A DNA stretch of 64,000 nt, taken from the NCBI RefSeq assembly GCF_024139115.2, contig NC_085140.1:339078966-339142965 (forward strand), written 5' to 3'. The stretch is from Armigeres subalbatus (lineage: Eukaryota; Arthropoda; Insecta; Diptera; Culicidae). The notes under the pieces were generated by a model. It did no database searches and was not told where the DNA came from. It saw nothing but the letters and a program-made list of their open reading frames with translations. Made by a program: the position numbers and the translations under genes. Of this stretch, positions 10,894-21,057 are shown in pieces. The first letter of the stretch is position 1. The number at the start of each line of letters is the position of its first letter.

Positions 10894-11800
10894 AGGACTG
10901 TTCATTAAAGTAAGTGGACACCTTTTTATGAATGGTTTAAGGTTAAAACTTAACGAAAAATTCGTAATTTTCGCTCTGTTTGTAAAGAAATTGTTTACTT
11001 TTGCAGCACACCTGAAAAATTTGGAAAAACCTTAGAAATTCCGAACGATAGGTCGGATCAGTTTATCCACTCGCAGATTAATTCTGCACAAATTGTATAG
11101 TGCATTTTGATGGACGACGAGATATACGTCAAATTGGACACCGGTACACTTCCAGGGCCAATTTTTTTCAACGCTGAACAGAGGACAGATGTGCCTGATG
11201 ACGTGCGATATATCCGAACCGAAAAAATTGGGGAAAATGTTTTGGTATGGCAAGCAATTTGCTCCTGTGACTCCATATTTCACAAACAACGGTGAAAATT
11301 AAAGAAAATAATGTATCAAAAAACGACTTCTAACCATCTACCGAAAGCATATGGATCCTCTATTGTTTTGGCCGGATCTAGCATCGGCTCACTACGTTTC
11401 TGCTATGTTGGAGATGCTGAAGTAGGAAAAAGTCGATTTTGTCGAAAAATGCCTAAACCCACCAAACTGCCCTGAACTGCGTCCTATCGAAAAATACTGG
11501 GCAATAATTACGCGGCATCTTAAAGCAGATGGGAGAGAAGCAAGCTCTGTTGACTGCTTCAAGAAAATTTGGCCTGCGGCACAATGAAAAGTTAAGGAAG
11601 AAGTTGTGCAGAATCTAATGGGATCTGTCAAGAGAAAAGTCCGAGCATTCTTCAGAAAAGATTAGTAAATATTCAAAATCACGTGAATTCGTTCATATGT
11701 ATGTTGATTGTCATTTATATAAAACAACCTTATGAATTTGTTTCATAATAAACATGTTCCTTTAAAAAACAGGTGTCCACTTTCTTTAATGAACAGTCCT
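10894..11800 (+). mobile_element. DD37E mariner copy 3, both ends present
   Basis: TA lies on both sides (10892-10893 and 11801-11802). The left terminus AGGACTGTTCATTAAAG and the complement of the right terminus agree over about 29 bases with a single difference. At 907 bp it is shorter than an autonomous mosquito DD37E mariner (about 1.2-1.3 kb) because the N-terminal DNA-binding part of the transposase is missing. It is the only unit with a right end, and so the best view of the ancestral insertion. Confidence 0.9.
11107..11664 (+). pseudogene. Mariner transposase remnant with DD37E spacing
   Basis: The first catalytic aspartate is in MDDEIYV (11110 onward). The second lies in PDLASAHY (GAT at 11375-11377) and the glutamate in PIEKYWA (GAA at 11489-11491). 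These are 38 codons apart, leaving 37 residues between them, which is the DD37E signature of a mosquito Tc1/mariner lineage. Lesions are a stop after the FHKQR stretch at about 11295, a frameshift between the first and second aspartates, and an in-frame TAG at 11423-11425. The C-terminal segment ends at a TAG near 11664. The helix-turn-helix region is absent. Confidence 0.85.
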
Positions 11801-11973
11801 TATCTGTAAATGTGGTTTCAAGTAAATTTTCAAAGTGCTACACATATATAAAAAAAATATTGAAAATTGGGTAATATTTTGTTCTTCCGTATTTTCACTC
11901 GTACACGTTTGAAGAGTGAAATATTGTCAGTTTAGTATTTTTCTACAACTAACCTAATTCAATAAAAGGTTAT

Positions 11974-12864
11974 GGCAGCTAAATAAAATTTCCATTTAAA
12001 ATTAGAAATTTTCCATAAAAAATTAGGAAATTGCCAATAAAAAAATCAGGGTATGAGCAATAAATAATTATAAAATTTCTACAAATAAAACAAAATTTCC
12101 ATAAACTATTAAGAACTTTCCACAAAACAAAATAAATAAGCACTTTTGAAAGGAAAAATAGCAATTATAAAAGAAGAATTTTCCATAAAGAAATCAAAAT
12201 GTTCCACGACAAAAGTTCAAAATTTCCATAAATAAATCAATATTAGCAATAAACAATTACAAAATTTTCAACAAAATAGATATTTTTTTCCATAAAAAAT
12301 TTAAAAAATTCCACAAAATATTCAATAAAGAGCAATAAAAAAATAAGAAAATTTCCATTAAAAAATACAAGAAAGCAATAAAGCTGATGAAATTTTACAT
12401 GAATTTTAAACGCTTTTAAAGAAGGGGTCATCTATGGAAAAAAAGCACAGTTTGATTGCTTTTTTATATTTCTTTATGGAAATTTTCTTATTTTTTTATT
12501 GTTTTTTATTGATCATTTCGTGGAAAATTTTTATTTTGTTATGGAAAAAATATATTTATTTTGTGGAAAATTTTGTTATTCTTTATTGCTAATATTGATT
12601 TATTTATGGAAATTTTGTATTTTTTTCTCGTGGAAAATTTAATTTTTTTCATGGAAAATTCTTCTTTTATAATTGCAATTTTTGCTTTTAAAAGTGCCTA
12701 TTTATTTTTGTTTTGTGGAAAATTTTTAATTGTTTATGGAAATTTTGTTTTATTTGTGGAAATTTTATATTTATTTATTGCTCATACCCTGATTTCTTTA
12801 TTGGCAATTTTCTATTGTCTTATGGGAATTTTCTAATTTTTTTGGGGGAATATTTATTTTAGTC
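11974..12864. mobile_element. AT-rich foldback element with 10-bp direct flanks
   Basis: A near-palindrome 891 bases long with its axis around 12420. The left half is rich in AAATTTCCATAAA words and the right half in the complement, and matching landmarks (TATTAGCAATAAA at 12241 and its complement near 12585) confirm the symmetry. Identical AAAAGGTTAT sequences flank it (11964-11973 and 12865-12874). The termini are GGCAGCTAAATAAA and the complement of GACTAAAATAAA. A 9-10-bp duplication with long inverted arms suits a Mutator-like or foldback element. No protein is encoded. Confidence 0.8.
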
Positions 12865-12874
12865 AAAAGGTTAT

Positions 12875-13422
12875 AGTGGTTCTAAAATATTTATCTAACT
12901 CGTAACACGGAAAATGAAAAAATAACACTGAAAATTTAAAAATTTCAATTATTTTCAAACTCTAAATATGTTGAAAAATCAAAAAAGGTCAATAGATTCT
13001 AGAAACTATTTGATTGGATAAAAAACTTGAAAAACAAAATTCAAAAAATTGAAGTGTGAAATTGATAAAATCGCGAATTAAAAAATGTTAATGCCCAATT
13101 CGTGTATAGATCGATTTTAGAAAGCAAAATAGTGATTTTGAGTGAAAACAAAAATTTGGGTTGTAGAGGGTTACGTAATTCAGCAGTAGAGTGCTCAAAG
13201 CGAGAGCAGTTTGTCTTGACGAACTTTTATCTTCGGCTGCCACGAATTGGTCTATACAATTTTTGTTCGAGAGTGTTGATGTGTAGGTGCACTTTTTTTT
13301 AATCCTTTCTTTATTTGGTAGGCACTCTGTTGAGAAATGGATTGCGAGTGATTTGACTATGCGTCCAATTTGAGAATCTCGAGCTCGTTCAGTAGCCGCT
13401 AGGTTTCGAAGGCCGACGGAGG
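12875..13422. other. AT-rich sequence without recognised genes
   Basis: No motif, repeat array or credible reading frame was seen. Short open frames are compositional. Confidence 0.5.
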
Positions 13423-13497
13423 TCCTTCGTAGCTTAGTTGGTTATAGCACCAGTCTAGCGTACTGTAGGGTCATGGGTTCGAGTCCCATCGAAGGGA
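13423..13497 (+). tRNA. tRNA-like sequence (AGC loop), probably a pseudogene or SINE head
   Basis: 75 bases fold as a cloverleaf: acceptor TCCTTCG with CGAAGGG, A box TAGCTTAGTTGG, B box GGTTCGAGTCC, T stem ATGGG with CCCAT. The anticodon loop CTAGCGT would present AGC (alanine). Against a working tRNA are the U-G first pair, a T-T mismatch in the D stem, and a C-T mismatch closing the anticodon stem. The B box is perfect, so RNA polymerase III transcription is possible. Confidence 0.55.
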
Positions 13498-13682
13498 TAA
13501 GTGGTTACCTCCAATACATTTTCCAAATCAATATCTTCCACATAACGTACATATTCACAAATGAGTTTTCATAACATTGTAAATTAACATCCAAGTCGGG
13601 TGGTTTAATCCTCGGAAATAGGCATTTAACTTTGATTAAACAGGCACTCTGTGTTTCTTAACCGCTACTACTAGAATTCACA

Positions 13683-13928
13683 CAGAATCTATTTTTAGAC
13701 ATTCGTTGTTGTTATCATTGCCGGGTCCATCTCATCGTGAGTCCATTGTGTCCTTATGTCCGTATCGTGTATCCAATTGTTCGTTGCCTAGTTTGGTTGC
13801 CATTTGTCCGGGGACGTTGGAGGAATGCCTCCGAGAAGATCAATTATTTGTCAGTCGTCATCAGGCAGCCGTGTCGATTAGACGCACGCCCCAAAACGCC
13901 ACCCGTTGGGCTGCACCTCAGGTGACTT
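13683..13928 (-). mobile_element. SINE 'family Z' copy, lacking its tRNA head
   Basis: The complement of 54490-54745 matches this stretch: CACAGAATCTATTTTTAGA, CCATCTCATCGTGAGTCCA, GAGGAATGCCTCCGAGAAGA and GTCATCAGGCAG occur in the same order. The homology ends near CAGGTGACTTAC, before the tRNA-like head seen at 54401, so this copy is truncated. The two copies are in opposite orientation. Confidence 0.7.
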
Positions 13929-14167
13929 ACAAGATACGACAAGATATGACAAGATTACGACAGGATGATTTATAAAAATATGTTGTATATAATGTTGCAT
14001 GTTTAAGATGTATGTTTCATGTATAATAATGTTATCAATAAACTCACGTTTAATACTCTCTCCGCACGCGACGACGGATTTGTGCGCTCTGACGGTAGTC
14101 TCTGTACTAGCCGCAATTTAGGTGTGCCTAATCCATGTACATATTATAAATCTAGTTTTAAGTTATA
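13929..14167. other. Unassigned; possibly LTR or UTR of the neighbouring BEL/Pao element
   Basis: No coding region. Its position beyond the integrase end of the minus-strand BEL/Pao remnant fits a decayed LTR, but no matching second LTR is in the window. Confidence 0.3.
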
Positions 14168-14613
14168 CACCCAACCGGCGGTTGTTAGATTTTCAAACAA
14201 TTCTGTATAATAATCTACCAAAACCTGTATAAAAATTGGGCATATGCGAAATTGTTAGATAAACACTAGCGCCTCCTGAAGGCCGTCATGATACATTATA
14301 TTTTAAAAATTAAGTAACAACATGATAATAATAATAATAATTATTAAAATCGAAGTTGGAGGGCCAAGCCGGCCGATCACTGTACATGTTAAAAATAATT
14401 GTAGAACAAAAAATGTTCAAATAAAGAAGAATTAAAAAAAAATTGTTAGATTCTTATACAAATATTGTATAAGAATCTAACAATTTTGTAAGGTTTTTTT
14501 TTTACATTTTTTGTATAAGAATCTAACAATTTCGCATATGCCCAATTCTTATATAAGTTTTGGTAGAATTTTATACAGAATTGTTATAAAATCTATCAAC
14601 CGCCGGTTGGGTG
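14168..14613. mobile_element. MITE with TA duplication and about 95-bp inverted ends
   Basis: TA flanks both sides (14166-14167 and 14614-14615). The inverted termini CACCCAACCGGCGGTTG are followed by about 80 further complementary bases, including GGGCATATGCGAAATTG in each arm. The centre carries an AATAAAGAAG-A-run that looks like the 3' end of another retroposon. A TA target suits a Tc1/mariner-type MITE. Confidence 0.82.
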
Positions 14614-14615
14614 TA

Positions 14616-15059
14616 GTGACTCAGTGATCTAATTCATCGAGCAATTACTCACCAACAATATATCGAAGTCGAATAATAATTATATCGGACTAATTACCAT
14701 CAAGCAACCAGCACGCTAACTTAGATTCGTTGGTAAAGATATTTGATAGATAGGTTCTTAATGCATGTTTGTATATATCCTTACCATAAATAGGTTCAAT
14801 TTAGATTAATGTATGATTAGGTTTAGGTTACAATAGTTTTAGGCAATAAGTTTTAGAAATCGGCTAGTTTTAATAATAATTGCGTGGACAATGATAACAC
14901 GTTATCAATCTAGTGCTTGGGTTTCTTCTCTTGGCGTTCACTCATCATCTCCGTCGATAGTTATCATCTGTCAGTCCTCTACTTACGTGGTGTGTGTAAT
15001 GAACAAGACTTTGGGAAGTGTACGGTAGGTGCGCGCAAACGGATAAGTGTGCAACAACC
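14616..15059. other. Unassigned; possible LTR or 3' region of BEL/Pao remnant
   Basis: AT-rich, no reading frame. Interrupted by the MITE on its left. It lies immediately downstream of the integrase end on the minus strand, where a 3' LTR would be. Confidence 0.3.
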
Positions 15060-15815
15060 TCCACCGGGAACGCCACTTCCGGTGACTTACTGCTCTTCGC
15101 GCCTTACGTCGAGCACGGCCAAATTAGCTACTGACCACTCATACACACCACTCCTAGCTTTTATGGTTGCCGAGAATCCTTACAGGCGCAGGTTGCGATC
15201 ACTTTACCCTTCGGCCAACAGTTTCTCGGGAATCTCCGATTTACAATGATGACTTCGTCTCCAATGGCAATCGGCTTAGAGTTGCAAAACCATTTCGTAC
15301 ACTTCGTGATGTCGGGCAGATAGTCCGTAATCCACCTCTTCCAAAACATGTTTGCCATAAATTGTGAGGCGCAGAAGTTTTTTCTTAATGCTGTACCAAC
15401 AAATTCTTCGAGATTTGACAGCGGTTGGAGCCGTTTGAAGCGCCCAACAGAAAATGACTTGGCGTTAAAGCTTCCGCCGACTCATCGTCAACTGGTACTG
15501 CTACTCCGTGTCTGAGGTTATGAACTCTTTCATAACGTCCTCCTGATCAATAGCTTCTGAGAGTTATGACAGCGTCCTATTGGCTCCAATGAAGTTTGTT
15601 CCTCTATCGCTATAAAAGGCTCTTGGAATACCACGTCGAGCGATAAAGTTCCTAATGGCCATGGTGCAGGAATCGGTTGGGAGTTAGTGCACTACTTCAA
15701 TGGCTCTTGCTGTTAAACAGGTAGCGATCATTCCTCATCTTTTTACGTCGTCTCCCTATAACAACTTCTATCGGGCAGAAATAGTCAAGACCAGTAAACG
15801 TAAACTGACTTGAGT
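15060..15815 (-). pseudogene. BEL/Pao integrase core and C-terminal tail
   Basis: This part of integrase would catalyse insertion of element DNA. Both aspartates of the DDE triad are visible (GLDYF and YSDRG), and IARRGIPRAF before the second is family-typical. The C-terminal segment FWKRWITDYLP followed by IGDEVIIV is the usual BEL tail. Stops and shifts throughout show it is dead. Confidence 0.8.
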
Positions 15816-15816
15816 A

Positions 15817-16385
15817 AGGACTGTTCAGTTTATTGAGAGGACACTTTTACATAACGATATTATGCAGATAGATTGGTCAATTTTGATGGAGTTTGCTTTA
15901 TCGTATATTATAATATACTGTCAATCAACTGTACTATTTGAAAAGAGATAAAACAATTAAAATCCATCAAAATAGCGCCAATTGTCAAAACTTCTCAAAT
16001 TTCGCGTAAACATAAGCTTCCGAACAGAATGTTTAATAAGCAAAATTGACAGTTTGTAGGAAAATTGTAAATCGGAATGTCAACAAAATCATCAAGAATA
16101 TCGGAAAGAAACACACTGTCAATGATTTGCCGATATCTAGAAACAGTAGAGCCTGTGACAGCCCGAAAACGTGATATAAACGGTTGAAGCTGTTGAAAAT
16201 CCAACAAATTTAGATTGTTATGAATATCCCAAATTTCTGAGTTAGAATTGTTTCGTTCATAATTGGATTTCATTTCTAAAATACCAGACAATATATTCAA
16301 TGAAAAGAAAACAGATTTAGAAAAAGATTGATGGTTTAAAAGCATCGACAATACAAGGTGTCCTCTTTATAAACTGAACAGTCCT
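15817..16385 (+). mobile_element. Mariner-type MITE, TA duplication, related to the DD37E copies
   Basis: TA on both sides (15815-15816 and 16386-16387). The left end AGGACTGTTCAGTTTAT and the complement of the right end match for about 28 bases with three differences. The first 11 bases, AGGACTGTTCA, are the same as those of the mariner at 10894, so both probably used the same transposase. The plus strand keeps a piece resembling the transposase helix-turn-helix region (TKSSRISERNT, then RYLETVEPVTARKR), which the DD37E copies lack. It splits the BEL/Pao integrase. Confidence 0.85.
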
Positions 16386-16387
16386 TA

Positions 16388-17270
16388 TGCAGCCAATCGC
16401 GCCCTCGGGAGGTCGGCCATAATCGGGGTTTGAGGAGTTGAGCTGTCGTTCTTACATTTTTGGCAGGATTTCCGAATTGAATAGTAGGTTGATCTAACTC
16501 GTGGAATCCTATATTTTTGGCGAATCTCATTCACGACAGTCGCATGGTTCTTATGGTTATATTTTTGGTGACTATAAGGCTTGTTATGTGGTGATGGCAC
16601 GGCAGAATAATGTGATTCTTGGATTCATCCGTTATGAATTTGCAGGCTGCAATTCTTCCACGCATTCTCATTACTCCACTACTATCTAACCACGGAGTAC
16701 GTTTGTGTAGATGACTATTTTTCGGGATATTTCCTGTTTGCTGATCAAGGTTGCACAGAATCGAGATTTCATCCGAATAGGTGTCTTGTTGTGCTTGTCG
16801 TATAAGATACTGCTCTGCTGCTCTGAGTTCTTCCATTTTTAGCGACTCAGTCACTGGTATTTGTTGATGACGATGAGGCTGACAGTTTTTGATGAAGCGA
16901 TACAGATGCGCTAGCACACATTGGAGTCGCTTCCAGCTCGAAAAACGATCAATTTTCACCACCGGGCTCACGGCTGTGCAGTGCACAAGAAGATTCGATC
17001 GCAACTCCTCGTCGGTTTGCAGATTACAGTCAACGGTTGGTCTTTGCCAATGCTTCTCAGGTTTCCAAAGATATTTGAGACCTCTACACCATTTGCTGTT
17101 TCTTGATAGATCGGGAGCATTTTTCCATTTCGTACCTAGATCAGCGACATTATCTTTCGACTGAATCCAGTGCCATTCTTCGGGTTTGGTTAACTCTGAT
17201 ATTTCGCTGATACGGAATCCCACAAATTGCGAATACCGTCGATGGCCTGCGTTAATCCAGGACATTACGT
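16388..17270 (-). pseudogene. BEL/Pao RNase H end and integrase zinc domain
   Basis: A 244-codon open frame on the minus strand (16531-17265) carries WHWIQSKDNVADLGTK, an RNase H landmark of BEL/Pao, then a linker, and the integrase zinc-domain region (SGVMRMRGRIA, followed by ILPCHHHIT). The downstream piece, up to KARLAA near 16388, is in a shifted frame. Confidence 0.8.
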
Positions 17271-17283
17271 TCCTGCTGTCCGT

Positions 17284-17908
17284 TCAGTAGAAGTGACGCT
17301 TGATCGGCATTGTCAAGCTTTCTGTAACAGTCTTTGCTAGTCTTGTTTCGATTAAAGCCGCTTGCAACTCCAACCTTGGTAAAGAAATGAGTTTCAAAGA
17401 AGCTACTCTGGTTTTAGTAGCGACTAATGCACACTCGATAACGTCGCCTTGGGAAAATCGAAGGAAAACTGCAGCAGCAACGGCATTGTCGCTAGCGTCT
17501 ACAAACGTATGCATTTGAACAATTAGATCCTGTTTTGCGGAGGTATTTTTCCTGAAACAACGAGGTATGTCGACTCCTTTAACTAAAGGTAAGACTTCTT
17601 ACCAAGTATACCAACGTTCGCGAAGGTCACCGCTGATTTTCTCATCCCATCCTATTCTGGACCTCCAGATGTCTTGTAGGATTATTTTTAGATAGATGAG
17701 GAAATGACCAATCAAGCCTAACGGATCAAAAATTGATATGGGGACTCGTAATATTTGTCTTTTTGTCGGGCATAGTTCAGCAAACTGTGAAGGTAAACGA
17801 ATCTGTAGATGTTCTCCACCACATCCCCAAAATCTTCTCAGTAGACAGTGCGTTGTCCAAATCCATATTTTTCTCTACGGTGCAGTTTTCCGGCAAAGAC
17901 ATTATAAC
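17284..17908 (-). pseudogene. BEL/Pao reverse transcriptase end and RNase H start
   Basis: The frame at 17284-17514 reads MHTFVDASDNAVAAAVF, where the aspartate in VDAS is a catalytic RNase H residue, and SLPRLELQAA is family-typical. Upstream, ILGMWWRTSTDSF and DPLGLIGHF belong to the thumb and connection region. At least two frameshifts separate the pieces. Confidence 0.8.
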
Positions 17909-18129
17909 TAACTGAGAGTAAGCATATGCGGTATTTCGAAAAATTTCGTTTCAGGTGGTTCGAAACGAAATTCCGCGGAATTTCGCGGAATTTGAGCAAG
18001 GCGAAATCTGATTTATTCATTTCTTTTCGTTTCGTAAAATTACAAAAATTTCGCTACAAAAAACCAGCTTCTCACGAAATTTAACGGAATTCCGCGGAAT
18101 TTCGAAACAAATTTAAACTTAAACCATAC

Positions 18130-18871
18130 TTTATATTATCAAAAATTTTGGCTGCGCCGCTGAACTAAATCATAAAACTATCTTCAAAACTTTATGTTAG
18201 CAATTTCTGACCTTTCTTACGACATCATCATTCTCACTGAAACATGGTTGGACTCATGCAAGGTCTCCAGCCAGATATTTGGCAACGATTATGAGGTTTT
18301 GCGATGTGACCGGTCTGCGGATAATAGTCAAAAAACTACAGGCGGCGGCGTATTAGTTGCTGTTAATAAAAAACTTCACTCCAACTCAATCGAGAATCAG
18401 GAATGGAACTGCTTGGAGCAGTTGTGGGCTTCAATCGAATTCGGAGATCATACATTGTTCCTCTGCGCGCTGTATATTCCACCCGACAAAATTCGCGAAC
18501 GTAGGATTATTGAAACTCATTGTCAATCTGTTTCCACTATTCTGGAAAAAGCGGAAGCCTCCAATGAAATGATTGTGATCGGCGATTTCAACCTCCCAGG
18601 AATTTCTTGGGTGAATTCTTCCAATGGATTTCTCTTTCCGGATGTGCGCCACTCTGCCATTCATCAGATCACCTCGTACCTTCTAGACAATAGCAGCTCT
18701 GCCACGCTCTCGCAAATAAATCACGTAACTAACCAGAATGGACGTAGCTTAGACCTATGTTTTGTCAGCGTTCAAGATGTCGCGCCGTTCATATGCGAGG
18801 CTCCATCACCACTGGTAAAACTAGTTAACCACCATCCTCCTCTGCTGGTTTCTCTACACCGAAAGTTATAA
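18130..18871 (+). pseudogene. LINE endonuclease (EEP family)
   Basis: A 225-codon open frame from 18194, extendable upstream in homology to a YYQN stretch near 18133. Features of the apurinic-like nuclease are present: ILTETWLDS (metal-binding glutamate), LFLCALYIPP, VIGDFNLPG (catalytic aspartate and asparagine, near 18578), RSLDLCFVS, and LVNHHPPL near the C-terminus, where the catalytic histidine falls. The enzyme nicks target DNA. The following part (YDFRKADHRSI) continues in another frame from about 18870. Confidence 0.85.
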
Positions 18872-20254
18872 GCTATGTGAAAACTATGTCGATACCTCCT
18901 CCGCTGTATTCTTCTATGACTTCAGAAAAGCTGATCATCGCAGTATTTCAAATCTCATATCTAGTTTAGACTGGGGTAATATTCTGGACAATGACGACGT
19001 CGACCGAGCAGCTGAAACGTTCTCTCATGTACTGTCATATATCGTTGACAGACATAAAATAGTGAAGCATAACCCTCCCCACGCACCTTGGCAAACAAGT
19101 GGTCTGCGACGACCGAAGTCGTATAAAAGAGCAGCGTTAAGGAAGTTCTCAAAGTACCGTACATTGTCACTGAAACGGCACTTTGCACAAATCAATCAGG
19201 AATACAAACGGACTGCCAAAAGTTGCTTCTCGCAGTATCAGCGTAGACTGCAGAGGAAGCTGGAAACACATCCTAAAAAGTTCTGGAAGTATGTAAAAGA
19301 GCAACGTAATGAATTTGGCCATCCTTCGCGAATGACGCTTAACGGAATTTTGGCGTCTAATTCTCAGGACTTCAGTAGACTGTTTGCAGAAAAATTCGCC
19401 AGTGTTTTCAGCAATGAAAGATTATCAGAAGGCCAAATACGAAATGCTATGAGCTCCGTTCCTATCTCCGGCCAAGCTATGAGCATGGTTGATATCAATG
19501 TTGAAATAGTTCGCGAAGCTGCATTGAAACTGAAAACATCCTACAACCCCGGACCAGATGGAATTCCTTCCGTATTTCTGAAAACGCACATCGATGGCAT
19601 TATTACTCCGTTAGTCCATGTTTTCCAACTTTCGATTACGTCAGGAATTTTTCCGTCTTGTTGGAAGATAGCGCACATGTTCCCTGCTCGTAAGAAAGGT
19701 AACAGACGGGACGTTGCAAATTACCGTGGTATCACCTGCTGTTGCCAAGTTGTTCGAGCTAGTCATCATGCAACCTCTACTCGCCCATTGTAAATCATAC
19801 ATTAGTGACAACCAACATGGATTTATGACCGGACGTTCCACGGCTACAAATCTTTTGTGCCTTACCTCCTACATCAATAGCAGCATGGTGGATCGCAGTC
19901 AAACGGACGTTATCTATACCGACCTAACAGCAGCCTTTGACAAATTGAATCACCGCATAGCTATTGCTAAACTGGATCGCCTCGGAATCAATGGTTCTCT
20001 CTTGCATGGTTCCGAACCATTTTGCCGCTACCTCAGGCATTCCTCAGGGTAGTCACCTGGGACCACTGATATTTCTGATCTATTTCAACGATGTCATTCT
20101 AACAATCAAAGGACCACGGCTCTGCTATGCAGACGACCTCAAACTGTATCTCCGAATTTGTTCCATTGAAGACTGTCACTCTCTCCAACGCCAACTGGAT
20201 GCCTTTGCAAGTTGGTGCGTGCTTAATCGAGATTACCATCTTAATGTTCGGTAA
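18872..20254 (+). pseudogene. LINE reverse transcriptase, broken in several frames
   Basis: From the frameshift near 18870 the coding continues through NPGPDGIP (about 19545), ARKKGNRRDVANYRGI, a frame jump near 19740, then QHGFMTGRSTATNL and YTDLTAAFDKLNH (first catalytic aspartate). After another jump near 20030, IPQGSHLGPLIFLIYFND and the catalytic YADD (20126-20137) follow. All the expected RT blocks are present in order with at least three frameshifts, so a full-length sequence decayed after insertion. Confidence 0.85.
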
Positions 20255-20269
20255 TCTCTTTCTCGCGGA

Positions 20270-20703
20270 AAGGGAAACAATAATTCACAAGTATATCTTG
20301 TATGACACAGATCTTGAACGAGTCAATCAAGTTAAGAATCTTCCCCCTTCCGTCTTCCAAGCTATGAAAGGCTTTTTTTTTCATTGAAAGCCGTTGCCGT
20401 TTGATTGATCTGGAACCCCTTTCCGTCCGCCGAAGCACAACGAGGGCATTACTGATAGCAGATCTACTACAAGGACGACTCGACTGCCCTTCTCTTCTGG
20501 ACCAAATTAACTACCACGTGCAACCCCGATCCCTTAGGAATAGTTCGATGTTCAGGGCTCCTATGCATCGAACGAACTACGGTATGTTCGGTGCTATCGG
20601 CGGTCTTCAAAGACTATTCAACAGAGTTGCATCTCGTTTTGATTTTAACTTGTCCCGTCAACTAATTCGCGAAAGGTTCAGTTCTTTTTTTAGGAATAGT
20701 TGA
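20270..20703 (+). pseudogene. LINE ORF2 C-terminal region
   Basis: After the fingers-palm blocks, one open frame ends with RAPMHRTNYGMFGAIGGLQR and SRQLIRERFSSFFRNS, then a stop at about 20701. This short HRTNY-containing tail is typical of CR1/Jockey-like ORF2 proteins. It links to the RT by a frameshift. Confidence 0.75.
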
Positions 20704-20848
20704 TAATGATACTTGACCATAGAAAGTAATTTCGTATTTTGTAATTAATTATAAGTAAGCATCATTGGGGCCAATGGGTTGATGTATCATATAAACAAAT
20801 AAACAAATAAATAATTAAGTCTATACATTTTTTTCTATTAACGCTTAC

Positions 20849-21057
20849 TTCTTCTTCTTTAATGGTTCTACATTCCAACTGGAACTTGATCTGCTTTTCA
20901 ACTTAGTATTCTATTAGCACTTCATCAGTCATTAATATGTATCTTGTGTGGCAAGACAATGGATACACTATGTCCAGGATGTCGAAAAAGTTTCCAACCC
21001 GAAAACCTCTTTGACCAGACCGAGAATCGAGCTCGCCATCTCTGAATTGGCAATCCT
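20849..21057 (-). mobile_element. tRNA-derived SINE 'family V' copy
   Basis: On the minus strand it starts near the tRNA-like GGCGAGCTCGATTCTCGG (degenerate B box), runs through CATTCCA-type sequence, and ends in GAAGAAGAAG triplets. ACGCTT stands at both sides (20841-20846 and 21058-21063), a short candidate duplication. The same family is at 58991-59540. Confidence 0.7.

Larger units (their letters stand above)
6340..11800 (+). repeat. Composite tandem duplication: spacer + DD37E mariner + 24-bp array, three units
   Basis: The same block recurs starting near 6343, 8837 and 10764: a 130-bp spacer (TTGTGCGTGCTACTC... CGCATTTAGACGGG), then the mariner left end, the transposase segment, and, in units 1 and 2, an abrupt junction inside the transposase (CATCTTGAAGCAG) into a new 24-bp array. 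Only unit 3 continues the transposase to its right end. The unit is about 1.2 kb without later insertions. The shared GCAG at the breakpoint suggests a microhomology-mediated tandem duplication followed by array expansion. Confidence 0.85.
15060..17908 (-). mobile_element. BEL/Pao LTR retrotransposon remnant (pol, minus strand)
   Basis: On the minus strand, from 17908 to about 15060, the order is that of BEL/Pao pol: end of the reverse transcriptase, RNase H, zinc-binding part of integrase, integrase core, and a C-terminal tail. Recognisable stretches are STEKILGMWW, FDPLGLIGHF, LISLPRLELQAA, EEWHWIQSKDNVADLGTK, FTGLDYFCP (first integrase aspartate, about 15774-15793), YSDRG (second, near 15601-15614) and IGDEVIIVNRRFPRNCWPKG. 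Many frameshifts and stops break it. It is cut by a mariner MITE (15817-16385), and its upstream end meets the DNA element starting at 17920. Confidence 0.85.
18130..20815 (+). mobile_element. CR1/Jockey-lineage non-LTR retrotransposon, 5'-truncated copy 1
   Basis: The plus strand carries an ORF2 in order: endonuclease, reverse transcriptase, and C-terminal segment, ending near 20703. The 3' end has short tandem AAACAAAT units and no long poly(A), as in CR1-like elements. The 5' end is missing (no ORF1), a hallmark of target-primed reverse transcription. A second, more decayed relative lies at 60985-63236. The exact clade was not determined. Confidence 0.85.

Noticed and set aside
13423..13497. 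Functional alanine tRNA gene
   Set aside because: Mispaired D and anticodon stems and a U-G first pair; kept only as a tRNA-like sequence. The same caution applies to 22003-22074, 47369-47437 and 54401-54478.
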